From: Strigops habroptila
Lineage: Eukaryota; Chordata; Aves; Psittaciformes; Psittacidae
Assembly (NCBI RefSeq): GCF_004027225.2
Contig: NC_044277.2
Location: 35,248,812 to 35,312,811, forward strand
Length of the DNA stretch: 64,000 nt
Direction: 5' to 3'
The translations under genes were made by a program, and so were the position numbers. Below the pieces are notes generated by a model. The model was given only the letters and a program-made list of their open reading frames with translations, did no database searches and was not told the DNA's origin. The stretch's first letter is position 1; every line of letters begins with the position of its first letter. Positions 23,605 through 35,959 of the stretch are shown piece by piece.

Positions 23605-24376
23605 TATAATCTTAAATTTTTGTATAAGGTAAAAATCCAAATGCTCATACTTTCTGTATTCCACTTCAATGATAATGAAGAAACCTCAGCAGAGCCGCTT
23701 CTGTTTGCATCTGGAGTAAAAGATGTGTAATACGGCATTCTTCAGGATCAGCCTGTGTTGGCATTTTGGTTTTCTCTTTTAATTCCATTTTCTTTTCTGC
23801 TTCATTGCTCTGTGTGTGTGTTTTGTGAGGAACAGAATGGGAAGGAGTCCTCCGACGGTGCCTGCCGTTGGACTGGGTCACCCCGGTGATACAGTTGTTA
23901 CTGCAAAGGGAGTTCTGTCTGCCTGCTACTGTCTTTTACAGAAATTTGGGCTGCTTTGGGTTCATTTTTTGAGACTCCTCTGGATTATTTACCCGACTTC
24001 TGTTTTCCTGTGTTGCCACAGACTCTGATTACAGACAATATGGATGTTAATGGCCTTAGCGCAAGCAAGATGGGAATGGCCTGTGTACTGGATGGCAATG
24101 GTATATGTTTCTTAATCCAAGGGGAAAGGGTGCTTTTGTCTTTTGGGGAAGGCAAATTCTGCTTGCTTAGCATTTACTTCTTTGCTGACTATTGGCCAGT
24201 TGCTTGATCTTAGTTACTCCTTGTAAAGCTGATGTTTGGTCGTTGCAAAACCAACAGATCTTTAGAGCACTCTTCAGTGTGTTGTTAGCTATGCTTTAAA
24301 TTGGTCTACTCCATAGGTTAAGAAATACTTGCTTAGTTTTCTGCGGGTATCAAGTTCTTACACCAGTAGGCACTAA

Positions 24377-24451
24377 ATAAAAACCCCCAAACAAACCAAA
24401 CCCCAAAACCTCCAATAAAACAAACCCATAAAACAGACAAAGCAAACCCAG
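24377..24451. repeat. C/A-rich low-complexity patch
   Basis: Repeated AAACC, AAACAAACC and AAACCCA words with no T except at isolated positions. Simple sequence with no gene. Confidence 0.75.
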
Positions 24452-26420
24452 AGAAAGCTGCTCATTGAACAACCATGCTCATAAGCAGTGACACAAAGTA
24501 CCTCAAAAGTCTTTGCAGGAGCTGTATGCATAGTTCTTTTGTTTATGTACATTAGATAGACAAAGTTTGGGAAAGCAATCAGCTTTGTAAAGCAGAGCAG
24601 TTCAGGATGCTTGCATGTATGTGTAGGGGTGGGTTGGCGTGATGTGGCATATGAGAGAACAGCATCTCTCTTTGCCTACTTCTCATGCTGGCAAAGGTGT
24701 TTGTGGCAACTTGGTGCCAGAGAGGACTTGCCCTGCCACCGGGGCTCAGGCTGCACCCTGCAGCAAAGGAGAAGCACATTAGCTGGGCTGAGCGGATAAA
24801 TCAGCTGCTGGCAATTTACAAATGAATGCCACGTTCTCCTCAGCCATACGGAATCGAGCGGATCGGCAGTGTCTGGAGGGCCTGTGTCACCAGAAGTAGG
24901 CCAGTTTGTGCGTCGTCCTGCGCTGGCAAACGGCCAGGCTTTGTGTGCTCCAGACACCAGATGGGAAGCAATTATGAGTGTGACAAGCGGGTCATCTGGC
25001 AGACACTCTGTGGACCTGCTGCCGCATAATTTTTGGCGGGAAGAGGAGAGGTTTTTCTTCTCCCCTCCTCCTCCCCCCTTTTTTCAGTCATTTAGTGAAC
25101 TTGCAGTGACCGGGTATGGAGCATCTTGTGTTTGCTGAGTTTATACTCCTTTTGTGCCCTTGCTGGTGCTTACTAGCGTGCAAGTGTTTTTTCCTTGGCC
25201 AGCAGTAAGCAATGGTTACACTTGTGTTTGTACATTGTGTAGTTGGCAAATACGGGCCCGTAGTGCTGGCAACACCGATGCTGTAGCAACTTGGCAAAGC
25301 CAGGCTGGGGTGGGAGGACTCCAGCCCAGAAGTGAGAAAGAGGGAGCCTGGAAACTCCTCCAGCATGGACCTGGTCATCCAAAAGGGAGCCCAAAGGAGA
25401 AAGAAACCCAGCGCTCTTCAAGACTTCCCTCTCTGTGTAGGGCCAGGTGGAGGGGGTGGACCTTTTGGCAGCTGGGGCCAAGATGGGACCTTGTCAGTTT
25501 GTCCTTTGACCGAACTCGCTGGCCTGTGAAAGGGGAGTTTTGCGAGCCCGGACAAATCAGCTTAGCTGGCTCCAGCTGAGTGTGACAATGCAGTCCCTCA
25601 ACTGAGAGCCTGTCGCTAATTGCATTGGGCAAATGTGTAAAACGTATTACATCTTTCATTGCTTTTGTCCAGCCCGCTGGGGAAAAGTGGCAAACGTGGC
25701 CTGGGTCACCCAAGGTCACACTTTTGGGGTGCAGCTGGAGACAGCAAAGGTCTGAGAGGCACCGATACCGGAGAGGAGAGCCAGGGCTGGCTGCAGTGCA
25801 GGGCTGGATGGCAGCTGACGCTTCTCCCTCTGCAGAGCTCGATGGCAGCGGGTGGCACCTCGTTCCATCCCTCAGCAGGGGCTCAGTAGCAAACATGGAT
25901 ATAAATACGTGGCAGGGGGAATTTCTTTGTACCTGAGGTGTTCCCAGCTCATGCATATAGTGAATGGCCCTCAGCAATGTGTCTGTCAATAGCTGCAGAG
26001 TTTGAATCTATCTCTGGAAATCATGTTCAAAGGAGTTTTTAGGTCCAGAGCCTCAGTTCAGCTCATGACAGACACTGTCAGTAGTTTTACACCTAATCTT
26101 TGCTGCTGGTAAAGGTTTGCCTGGAACTCATCGGGGTCTGTGTTTATAACCTGGCCTGGCCCTGCGTGGGTTAGTATCACATTCCTTGCCCTGGTGTTTC
26201 TCTCGTTTCCAGCTTTAAATGAGCAGGTAACAGCCAGGTAAGAAGAGAAATGTTGCAAGAGCAGTATCAGGGGAGAAGCACCTGCAGCCTCTGATCCTGT
26301 TCAGCTTCCCACAGTTGGGTGCCTGGCTCTGCCACAAGGGTGGCATGAGCCCTCCCCTTCCAGCCCATGTTGTTACCCTGTGGCAGCTCAGCTCTGTGGG
26401 GGGACAGCCAGCAGCAGTCC

Positions 26421-26453
26421 TGGTCCCTTCCAACCCAAACCACCCTGTGATTC
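26421..26453 (+). mobile_element. Short CR1 3' end remnant
   Basis: GGTCCCTTCCAACCCAAACC followed by accctgtgattc is the final ~33 bp of a CR1 element. Nothing upstream is clearly CR1. Confidence 0.75.
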
Positions 26454-27444
26454 AGCCTCCTGCAAACTCTATTGCTAGGGACTGCTCACATTCATAGCAA
26501 AGGCATGTTCTGCAAAGGTGCTTGGAGCCAGCCCTGCTTAGACAGTCCAAAGTGCAGATAATTAAAGATGTTAGGAAAATTCACCATGAGTGTGCAAGGT
26601 CTGACTATGGCAGGATGGAGAAGACAATTTAGTTAAAATCTCTAGAGCTGAGGAAGCAGGACCAGTGGCACCCTCAAGTGTCAGCATCTCTGTGTGGCTG
26701 CCAAGCCCTGGTATCAGCAGGACTGCCAGTTCAGGAGAGATGTCATGAGGTTTGAAGCTGAATCTGCATGCACAGACCCCTAAAGTGCAGGTGGTGGCTG
26801 GACCAACGCACTTGCCATTGTACTCCAGTAACTTTTTTTTCCCTTAGACATTTTTCTTTTCTGGTTTGGGAACTCTGAGGGATCATTTGGGAGATGTGGG
26901 GGTTTTGCCTAATGACTACGGAGAGAGTATTTTCAGGCAGTGCTTGCTGCAATTTTTTGTTTTGCGAAGTGTGTGATGGCAGGGTAGAAGGGATCACATT
27001 GCAGCATACGGATTATGGACCGCGGTTTTTCTTCTGTGAATAATCCTAGAACAAAAAATCTTTCTGAGTCTTTACTGAACATGAATAAAGCTGTCATCTA
27101 TTGGTTTACTTACGCAATATGACAGCTGTAAAGCAGATGGAACATAGATCTTGGGGCAAAATGACCTTCAGCCACCTCAAAAGCTTTATAGCACTGATTT
27201 TCGTTTGGCAGGTTAGGTGCCAGCCTTCTTCCCTGCTCCGGATGCCTTGCTGTGCTCACATACCCAGTAGTATTCAGGCAGTGATGTTAAAAGCTCTGCT
27301 TGGGTTTGGCACAAATGAGAAAGGGTTTCAGTTCAGGAAGGCTGGTGATGGGTTGAAATGAACTGAGCAATGGAGGAGCATGGGCACTGTCCCAGCTCTG
27401 CACTGCCCGTCCTATCCTGATGGGGGTCAGGGATGTGAGCCGGC

Positions 27445-28077
27445 AGTGTGGGCTTGCAGACCAGGAGGCCAATTGTATCTTGGGCTGCATCCAAAGGAGC
27501 ATGACCAGCAGGTCAGGGAGGTGATCCTGCCCCTCTCCTCTGCTCTTGTGAGACCCCACCTGCAGTGCTGCAGCCGCTCTGGGGTCCTCAGTACAGGAAA
27601 GACATGGACCTGTTGCAGAGGGTCCAGAGAAGCGCCACAAAAATGATCAGAGGGATGGAGCACCTCTCCTATGAGGAAGGGCTGAGAGAGTTGGGGTTGT
27701 TCAGCCTGGAGAAGAGAAGGCTCTGGGGAGACCTTATTGTGGCCTTTCAGTTCTTAAAAGGGGCCTATAAGAAAGGTGGGGAGAGACTTTTTAGCAGGGT
27801 CGGTTGTGACAGGATGAGGGGTGATGGTTTTAAACTGAACGAGGGGAGATTCAAGCTGGACATGAGGAAGAAATTGCTTACAATGAGGGTGGTAAAACAC
27901 TGGCACATGTTGCCCAGAGAGGCGGTGGATGCACCATCCCTGGAGACATTCCAGGCCAGGCTGGATGGGGCTCTGGGCAACCTGGTCTAGTGGAAGATGT
28001 CTCTGCTCATTGCAGGGGGGTTGGGCTAGATGAGCTTTGAAGGTCCCTTCCAACCCAAACTATTCTGTGATTCTATG
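27445..28077 (+). mobile_element. CR1 LINE, 5'-truncated, with end of ORF2
   Basis: The longest CR1 copy here, about 630 bp. It begins in the region reading GGGCTGCATCCAAAGGAGCA, runs through the end of the reverse-transcriptase ORF and the 3' UTR (CTGGTCTAGTGGAAGATGTC, GGTCCCTTCCAACCCAAAC), and ends in ATTCTGTGATTCTATG. Insertion was on the + strand. Confidence 0.96.
27565..27990 (+). pseudogene. CR1 ORF2 C-terminal remnant (reverse-transcriptase protein tail)
   Basis: An open stretch of about 141 codons carries the typical CR1 ORF2 tail: LLQRVQRSATKMIRGMEHLS, YEEGLRELGLFSLEKRRLWG, and HWHMLPREAVDAPSLETFQA ending GALGNLV before the stop. The upstream part of the ORF continues in another frame (RPHLQCC...), so there is a frameshift near 27560-27600. 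The catalytic domain is absent, so the copy cannot mobilise itself. It is not a host gene. Confidence 0.93.
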
Positions 28078-31000
28078 CAGGGACACTGACAGACGTGCCC
28101 CTGCCTCTGCAGGAGGAAAATGAAAATATTTAGTTTTTACTTTTTGAGTGGTTTAAATCCACCACTGGATGCCTTAACGGCACTGGAAGATGTAAAAGCA
28201 TGTGGGGGGAAGGGGAATGTTTTCCTTGTCACGCCTCGTCATGTGAAACGATGTTTCCTGTGGGGAGTTTGCATATCCGGACCACGCACCAAGAACCAGC
28301 TGCGGTTTGTGTCACCTAAATATAACACAGCCGGAGCCTCAGAGCCAGCTGTTTGCATGGGTGCAGGCACAGGGGCTTTTTCTGGTGTGCTTTCCCTCTC
28401 ATGCAGTGGTACATGAGTGACCCCGGCGTTTGCACTTACCGTGGGTCACCCCTCACAGTCGGTGGTGGTGGCAAGGGGCACCCTCAGCTGAGTGCAGAGT
28501 AAGGTGACACAGCTATCCTGTCAGGATGTTTATGAAACAACAATAGCCTAACTCCACACAACTATTTCCAGCATACTAGGGGAGTCTTTTCATTTCCCGA
28601 TGTGTGGCATTGTGGCATCTGCCGGGTCTCCATGTCTGTGCTGGTTATCAAGATGCAGAACTTGATAACAGCTGTGTGCATCTGCCCTGATAAGATGGAC
28701 TTTATGCTGTTTTCTTGTGATAAATTAAAGGAAATGAAGCAGTTTCTTTTTGCAGCAGGTGATGGTGGTTTGGTGGTGGGGTTGCTCCAGGGAGACCCCG
28801 CTGGCCTGTCAGCATTGTCTTTTGGGAGCTGGTGCCAAGACGCAGGGGAAAATGTGTGTGTCAGTGGTTGGTTTTGTACAACACATACCCTCTTACATAG
28901 CAAGTGTGAGGCAAGGTTGCCTTGGCTGTGTGAAGTGCTTCTCTTTGGTGTTGCCTGTGTCCATCTGTAAGGCAGTTGTTTTGTCCCGTGTTGCAAGAGG
29001 GCTCTTGCAGGGTTCATGCACGTGCTACTTTCTCTCAGAAGTATTCTGTTTAAACTAACAACCTTCCAGCTTGGGAGCACAACTGGATGTGAAGGACATG
29101 ATTTGGGAGCTTTCCGTCTGTTGTGGGTTGTATGGGAGAACTACCAGAAAGGTTTTGCTGTTGACATGATGATTTCTAGGAACAAAAGTGACCACTGTAA
29201 CTGGCTGACCTGATTCTTGCATAAAACTGGCTCCATAACCTCATTTATCTCCAACTTCACCCCAAATATCTGTTAAATAGTTTATGCTGGTGCATCAAAA
29301 AGGAGATTGGAGGGCAGAGGGTTTGCCTCTTTCATGTTAGTCAGATCCTGGAGGAAGGAAGCATTCAAGCTGCCTTGAGGTTCTTCCAAAAATACTGGTC
29401 CTCATGGAAAATACCAGAAGTACCAGTTCCAAAACCATGCGCAACTGAAAGCAGACTCTGTTGAGGTTTGACTGGCCAGACTTTCCTTCAGCATTTTGAT
29501 GACTGCATCATGTGCTGGCTTTGCATTTCAGGAGACCTACTGAAAATCAAGCAGTCAAGGTGCCATTGGAAGCTGTATGTAAACTTTTATACCTGTTGTG
29601 TCTGAGTTTTAAATCTTGCTTTTCCCCATCTTTTACTAATAATCACTGTTGAAGGTTTCAGCTTGGCGGCTGTGGTGCAATTCATACCTGTGACTTTATA
29701 AAGGCAAGGGGGTTTATGACAGCAGAGCGATTTTTCTACCCTATCTTTAGGCACTTGGATTAGCTGGAGTATACTTTTATTTGGTGGAAGTCTGCTTTTG
29801 CTGAGCCTTTAAATGTCTTGCAGAACAGCAATTTGCAAGCCTGCTAATACCAACAGTCTCCTAATAAAAATGCAGCCACCTATGAAGCTAAAGGTGCTGG
29901 TGTCAGCCACGTTAGCTGGTGATGCAGGGAGAGATGTTAAGATGGGACCCATGTCTAGGCGAAGCAGCATTTACCTCTGCAAACCTCAGTGGTTGCCTGC
30001 CTCTTTTCTCCACTAGAAGGTATCCAGGAAGGGCAGGGATTTCCCATTCCCTGGGCAGAGCGTCCGGCACCCTCCCGCATCCTTGCAGGGTTTCTAGGGA
30101 GTGACGCACCCCCAAAAGCTGGATACGAACCCAGACAGTCCAGTCGGGTGACCTGAAGTCCTGTGTGTGTCAGCAGCTATAGGTGGAGACCTCTTCTCTG
30201 TGCTGAAACGTGGTATTATGTTGTAGAACTAAGCAAATCTGTGTGAAGCTGACCTGGTCTTGGAGCCATGCTGTGTGTGACGCTGGTGTGTGATGGTTGC
30301 ACTGGGAATCCCCGCTGGGGGCTGCTGTATAGTGTCAAGGATGGTGTAAGCCAACTGGTCATGCCAAAAAAGAAGAGCTGTGTGAATGAGCTGTTTCTCT
30401 TGCTTTTGCAGAAAGGTCGTTATCAGCCTGAACGTGCAGTCTTCCTCCTTACTGTGCTGTCTGCACAGGGCTGCTGGTTCCTGCTTTAGTGGCTGGATGA
30501 GGTGAGGAAGGGTTTTAGTGATCCTTCATGGGGGCTGAGGCCGCTTTTTTGATTCAGAGTGTTTCCATCTCTGCTGATTGCCCTGGCTGAGCTTTCATTG
30601 CATGTGTGTCTCCAGCCTGGCAGCGGTCATATGCAGTAAGAGGTTTTTACCCCTGCGAGCTGAAGCTGAGGAGATGGTCTGCAGAGAGACCCTTGATGTG
30701 TCCAGCTGCTGTGGCTGCTATGCAAATTGGGCCAGACCCTGTTCTGCATGCTTGCACCAACAAACCCATGAGCACTGCACATACATGTCCTCCCTAGCAC
30801 AAGGAGGCACATGGGGCTGGCTGTGGCATGGCTGGGAATGCCGTTGGCTGGAGAGGAAGGCAGTTGGGCCTGAGCCCTCATGCTTCTCGGGGTCCCTGAC
30901 AAAGGACCACATGGCTGGTTCCCGTTCTTTGCCCACAGGGAAGATTGACATGCGGCAAAACAGATGCTGGAGTGGTGGCAACCAGACCGTAGCTGTTTTG

Positions 31001-34000
31001 CACATGTGGGGAGACTTCTCTGTCACACCGGGGGAGTTTGTCTTATCTCTTTAGGTGGCAAAGGTCAGGGAAGAAAGGGCATCACCTGAGGCACCACATA
31101 GTTAATGAGCATCTCTGCTTTCCACTTGGAGACCTGATGTCCAGTGAGGGCCCTGTGCCTGTCTGCGAAAGGAATAACTAGTTCAGCTGATGCCTGACTG
31201 ACGCACACTGAGATGGGTGTGATGGTCACAAAATAAAGGCTCCCTTGCAAAACCCCAGACTGGGTGATAGCATCCTGCATCACATCCTTGCCTACCCCAC
31301 AGTGGCTTTGCACAGACCTTTGCCTCTGCTGTGTGTGGCTAGTGCACTGAGGCATAGGAGCCCGGCGTGCTGGTGGCTGCTGGTTTCTGTGTCCATGGAG
31401 GAAAACTATTGGAGGCTTATTTGTAACAATTTTTGTGTCCCCTAGAATATTTGTCTCTTCTGCTAAAAGGATAATCCACGTCAAGCATGTTCTTGTCAGA
31501 TAAATAGCTTGATATTTTTACTTATAATGTAAATGATTTAAAAAGTGTTTAGCCAGGTTTGGAGTTTTAGATATTAACTTCATGGTTAGAAGAATAGATA
31601 TTGCAAGACTCTGAGTGTTGATTAACCCCACTTATAAGTATTCATTATCGATAAATCTTTATCCAACATGCTTTAAATCTGGTTGAAAAATCTGCTTGCC
31701 TCCAACCTTCCAAGGACAAATGACAGATACCCAGATTATCGCAGATACCCCAGACTATGAGGGCTCTGGGATAGAGCCGTAAAGAAGTTATAGGGTTGCA
31801 GTTTTCATGGAAAGGTTAATGTCTTTATGAGGAAAAAAGTAGCTTTTCAGGACTTCCTGCACGGTCTGACTGTTAAATACAGTCTTGCTATGCTTGTCAC
31901 TGCACTCCTGGGATAAAGTAGCCTGTAGCTTCTGAGGGTTTAGCTGTGTGGTTAGTGGTCCTTGTTACTCAAACCATAGCTTTGACAAGGATGCTGTTGT
32001 TTCCTGAACCCCACCTTTGCTTCTGCTGGCACAGTGCAGAGCAGGCAAGGCCTTGGCAGAGCAGCTGGTTTCGCAGCATCAGCTCCTGGCATGGCTGCAC
32101 TGAGGGCTCGCTTCACCCAAAAGTGCCTTGTCAGATGTGTGGAGGGGGAAGGACCATGCATGCTGCAGGGCCCTTTGCATGTCTCTTCTGCTCTATGGTC
32201 CAGTGCACACCTCCACCTGCAAATAAAGGGATCATCAGGCAAACAGATTGTGTGCTGCCTCTGACTATTTCACTGCTATGCAAAACACGACAGCACCGTA
32301 GGAAAACGTTGGTCTAAAATAAAGCAGAGTAATTTGTCAGGCAGGTGAACCTGCAGGGCGGGAGGTCTGACGGGGTGGAACACCTAGCGTGGACCAGAGG
32401 CTGCGGTGAGCGTCAGTGCTGATCTCCTGCCTTTGGGTCAGCTGTGTGGCCCCCGGCTGCTCCATCAGGCTTGTGAATAAAGCTGTTAAATATGATGCCT
32501 TTTTCTGTAGTGACTCCAACCTGATGGCTGCGGAGAGGGACAACGTTCACATGTGCTTCCATTTCATCCTGAATTGTCCTCCTTTGAGTTCAGCTGCTTG
32601 GTTTTTCTGGGCCTTCACCTAACCTCATTGAATATTCAACTCTCTTTTTCCTTCTAAACACTTCAGGTTTTATTTTACTGATATGTGTGTCAGTTCATTT
32701 AAATAATAGTTCTGCCACTTAAAAAAAAATGAGGTTTTCAATACTATGTAGGGTCAAGCTGCTCACTCATGAATAACCTATGGTGTTAATGCTGAGATTT
32801 TAAAAATCTCATAAAATATTTATGGCTATTTGACATCTGCGTTGTTTGTGGAGTTTGCATAGGACTTTCTGAGAAGGGGCTTCATCTGAGAATTCTGACT
32901 TGTTTCAGTTTTGTTTGTGTGTGCAAGTCCTGACATTGCAACTTTTCTGGCAGGGAAACTCTCAGATGTGAAATTATTCTGCAGATGCCAATGGTTGTGT
33001 TAAAAATACTTACTGTGAAAAGTGTATGGTATTCCCCCAAACATTGACGTGCCCTTGATCAGCTCTTCTGGCAAGCCTGTTTGCTGCAGGGTCCGTAAAG
33101 TGAGTGCAAAAGGGGAAGAAAGGCAGGCAAAGCTTACCTGAGGTTTCTTTTTTCAGGCATCAGTAGGAACTACTTTATATAGCAGCCTAGCTTCAAATCA
33201 CTACAGTTTATTTAAATAAAGTGGTATGCAAAGTAATGATGGATATTTTAGTCAGCAGCTCTATCGCAAAGATGTTTTTGAAATGGTGAGAAGAAATTGG
33301 AAACCCTTTTTTGGAAATGAAATATACAAATTACTGTAAGTGTGGTGGCCTGTCATTATGCAGTGCTTTGCAGTCAGGTCAGTGCCCCAATTGGTCTCTA
33401 ATTCCGGGGAACTCAAAGTTATGAAATTGCACTAAACATGTCTGAAAAGTGCATCTTCTCACAGATGTTATGAAGTATGACAGCATGCATGTGTCAGGCA
33501 GTGCCAGAGGCGATGTTTTCAGCTGCACAGTTAACGATTTTTCTGTCTTTGATGGAAAAGTGGTACAGTTCACTTATTTTGTTAATCACCGTTTCACATT
33601 TTTCTGACGGTGCGTTGGAGTTGACCCAGCATTGCTTTCTGTACTGTTTCATCTGGAAAATGTATTGAATATCCACATCCTCCTCCATACTCATGCTGGT
33701 ATTTTTAACGCGTGACTAAATGTCGGGTATTTGCAGAGGAGTGCCCAGCATTGGCTAGGCTGTTACCCCACGTCCTGGAAAAAGTCTGTGCCAAGCCCTG
33801 TGGTGGAGACATTCACTGCAAGGACGCTCCCCATTTGCTCATGTTAAATGCAGACACTGTCTGCAATGGCAGGACCAGAAACATGGCACCCTTCCACCGG
33901 AGCTGCATGGGGTACAGGCAGTGCAGTGGGGACAAGTCATTCTCTAACAGACAAGCTTTTTAAAGACAAGGTTGATGAAGGATGCCAACACCATACGTTT

Positions 34001-34616
34001 ACTTTCCTTGTACCTTAAAGTCTTTCCCCTTGCAGCCCTGAGCCAGCTCTCTTAGCCTGAGCTCCTGTGTCCCTGTGCGACACAGCTTGGGTTGGGCCAT
34101 CATTCAGCATAGGGTCTCCAAAGATGGTTGTGTTTGAGGTAAGCGCCTTTGTTGTCAACCGGTGGGTCTGAAGATGGACAGCATTTGGTTTTATTGTCTA
34201 CCAGAGCCTTAACTAACCCCTCTGTCTTGGTTCTCTTATTTGATGGGAGGGAGGTTACAATGCTTACCTGCCAGGGCCAGAGGGAGACTAAATGTTGTGT
34301 CCACTTGAAGTCTTGTGTGTAGATGTGTATCTGATGTCTAACTGCTTGGCAGTATCAGGCCTTTTCTCTGAGTACCTGATAACAATGATTCTACCACCCA
34401 TAAAATATTGAAGCCACACACACACATACATTTCCAGGCTTTCCTGTGGGGAGCAAAATTGGTTTCTTTGCTATAAAGTGTTCACATTCTTCAGTACCAT
34501 AAACCTTTCCTTTAATTTCCACTAAATGCTTCCCAAAAGCTTTGAAGTCACCAAGACTCATATGTTACCACATGCTACTTGTTTCTTTTATTTTTTTTTT
34601 TATGAATAGGACATAT

Positions 34617-34622
34617 TTTATT
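34617..34622 (-). terminator. Alternative distal VXN polyadenylation signal (candidate)
   Basis: TTTATT on the + strand is AATAAA on the - strand, beside T- and A-rich sequence. It would give VXN a 2.6 kb 3' UTR containing a CR1 fragment. It is less likely than the proximal signal at 35954. Confidence 0.2.
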
Positions 34623-35754
34623 TGAATCAATAAAACAAGTATATACTACAGTACAAGAAATCTCCACAGCAGTTCCTGGAATACAGAGAAGTTAAATATG
34701 CTTCTTGTAATTCTCTCCTCTTGTAGATCCAAAGTATAAATTAAATAAATAAGAAAACCATAAATACACCTTTCAAGATACAGCAATTATTAGGTAGAAA
34801 CATTAATCATCTCCCCTTTGCCTCCATCCTCATACTGCTTAAAACTATTAATTAACAAATGAAATACTATGATACAGCTTTCTCAATAGACAAAACTTTT
34901 GCTGCCCTGGATGGTGTGTTGGGTGCTCTATGGGTCACGTTAGCTACAAGGGCAGGTAGCGCAAATGCTCACTGTCTTAGTTACCCCAAATTCAGCAAAT
35001 GGACTTTTCCCAGTGCCTGCCTATCTATCTTATTTATTTTTAATTTGTTTATGGAGTGAGACCAAAAAAGGAAATTGGCAATTACTGTTCTCCCTACTCC
35101 TTGTGCGTATGCATTGCTGTGCAAGGGAGTAGTCCCACTGAATTTACTGGGTTTATCTATATGCATAAAAATAGCATGAGCCTAAAGGCCAAGGCTTCTG
35201 GCATGATTTCTATGGGCTGGGAAGGGGGGTGTTGTGTGGTTGGTGATATTTATAACAGACATTTCAGGAAAGTCTTGGCCATGGCTCCAGCTTAGTTCAG
35301 TCATGGAGGACCTGATGTTGGCAAGGTCACATTATCCAGACTATTACACAGGGCCAATGTGTCAGGCTCTAGTTTAAACGTGGGATGTACCCCTGTGAGA
35401 AAACTGCTCTGGTGCTGTTCAGGTGTGCAGCCTTCAGCAGCCATCAGCATTGCTCTTGCATGCTGTGGCTGGTGGCACATGGTCAATGCCGGGTCACCAC
35501 CGCCTCTTCTCCTTGCCTTGCCAGCAGCCGGGGGCTTTCAGCGTGTGGGTAATGAGGAGCTGTGTTCTCCTCCTTTCCCAGAAGGAAGAAAGCAAAGCAG
35601 GAGAGCAAATCCTCTCTCTGTCAGGCTGCTGGGCCAGAGAAGGACTTCTGCCTTTGGTAAGAGTGAAGGGGGAGACTGTGTGATTTCTAGCTGCAAGGCT
35701 GTCCTCTGTGAGCTGTTGGAGCACCTCTGAAGGAGAAGCCTGTGACTGTGCAGG

Positions 35755-35936
35755 TGCTGAGGCGCTGGCACAGGTTGCCCAGAGAAGCTGTGGCTGCCCC
35801 ATCCCTGGCAGTGTTCAAGGCCAGGCTGGATGGGGCTTGGGGGAACCTGGTCTAGTGGAAGGTGTCCCCGCCTATGGCAGAGGGTTGGAACTAGATGATC
35901 TGTAAGGTCCCCTCCAAACCATTCTGTGATTCTATG
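35755..35936 (+). mobile_element. CR1 LINE 3' fragment next to VXN 3' end
   Basis: GGCACAGGTTGCCCAGAGAA, CAGTGTTCAAGGCCAGGCTG, CCTGGTCTAGTGGAAGGTGT and ATTCTGTGATTCTATG identify about 180 bp of the end of ORF2 plus the CR1 tail. It ends 18 bp before the likely VXN polyadenylation signal on the opposite strand. Confidence 0.95.
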
Positions 35937-35953
35937 ACTTTGTGTCAGTGTAT

Positions 35954-35959
35954 TTTATT
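35954..35959 (-). terminator. VXN: Likely VXN polyadenylation signal
   Basis: AATAAA on the - strand, the first canonical hexamer downstream of the VXN stop (about 1.26 kb 3' UTR). The sequence between 37217 and 35960 is AT-rich with no reading frame of note. Confidence 0.45.

Larger units (their letters stand above)
22640..35953. other. Intergenic region between convergent MYBL1 and VXN
   Basis: About 13 kb with no exon I can recognise on either strand. It holds CR1 fragments (listed separately, including one just left of the VXN 3' end), a C/A-rich low-complexity patch at 24377-24451, pyrimidine tracts near 25060-25085, and candidate conserved elements near 25551-25680 and 28641-28725. The many short open frames have no protein-like features and overlap each other on both strands. 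Confidence 0.7.

Noticed and set aside
25375-25989. 204-codon open frame on the - strand
   Set aside because: No start context, no splice support, no recognisable domain. Competing open frames overlap it on both strands in a GC-richer patch.
27380-27646. Frame that could be taken for a host gene next to a reverse-transcriptase-like frame
   Set aside because: Both are parts of one 5'-truncated CR1 LINE; host function is not indicated.
32793-32811. TGAGATTTTTAAAATCTCA-like palindrome
   Set aside because: Short, AT-rich and without a loop; expected occasionally by chance.
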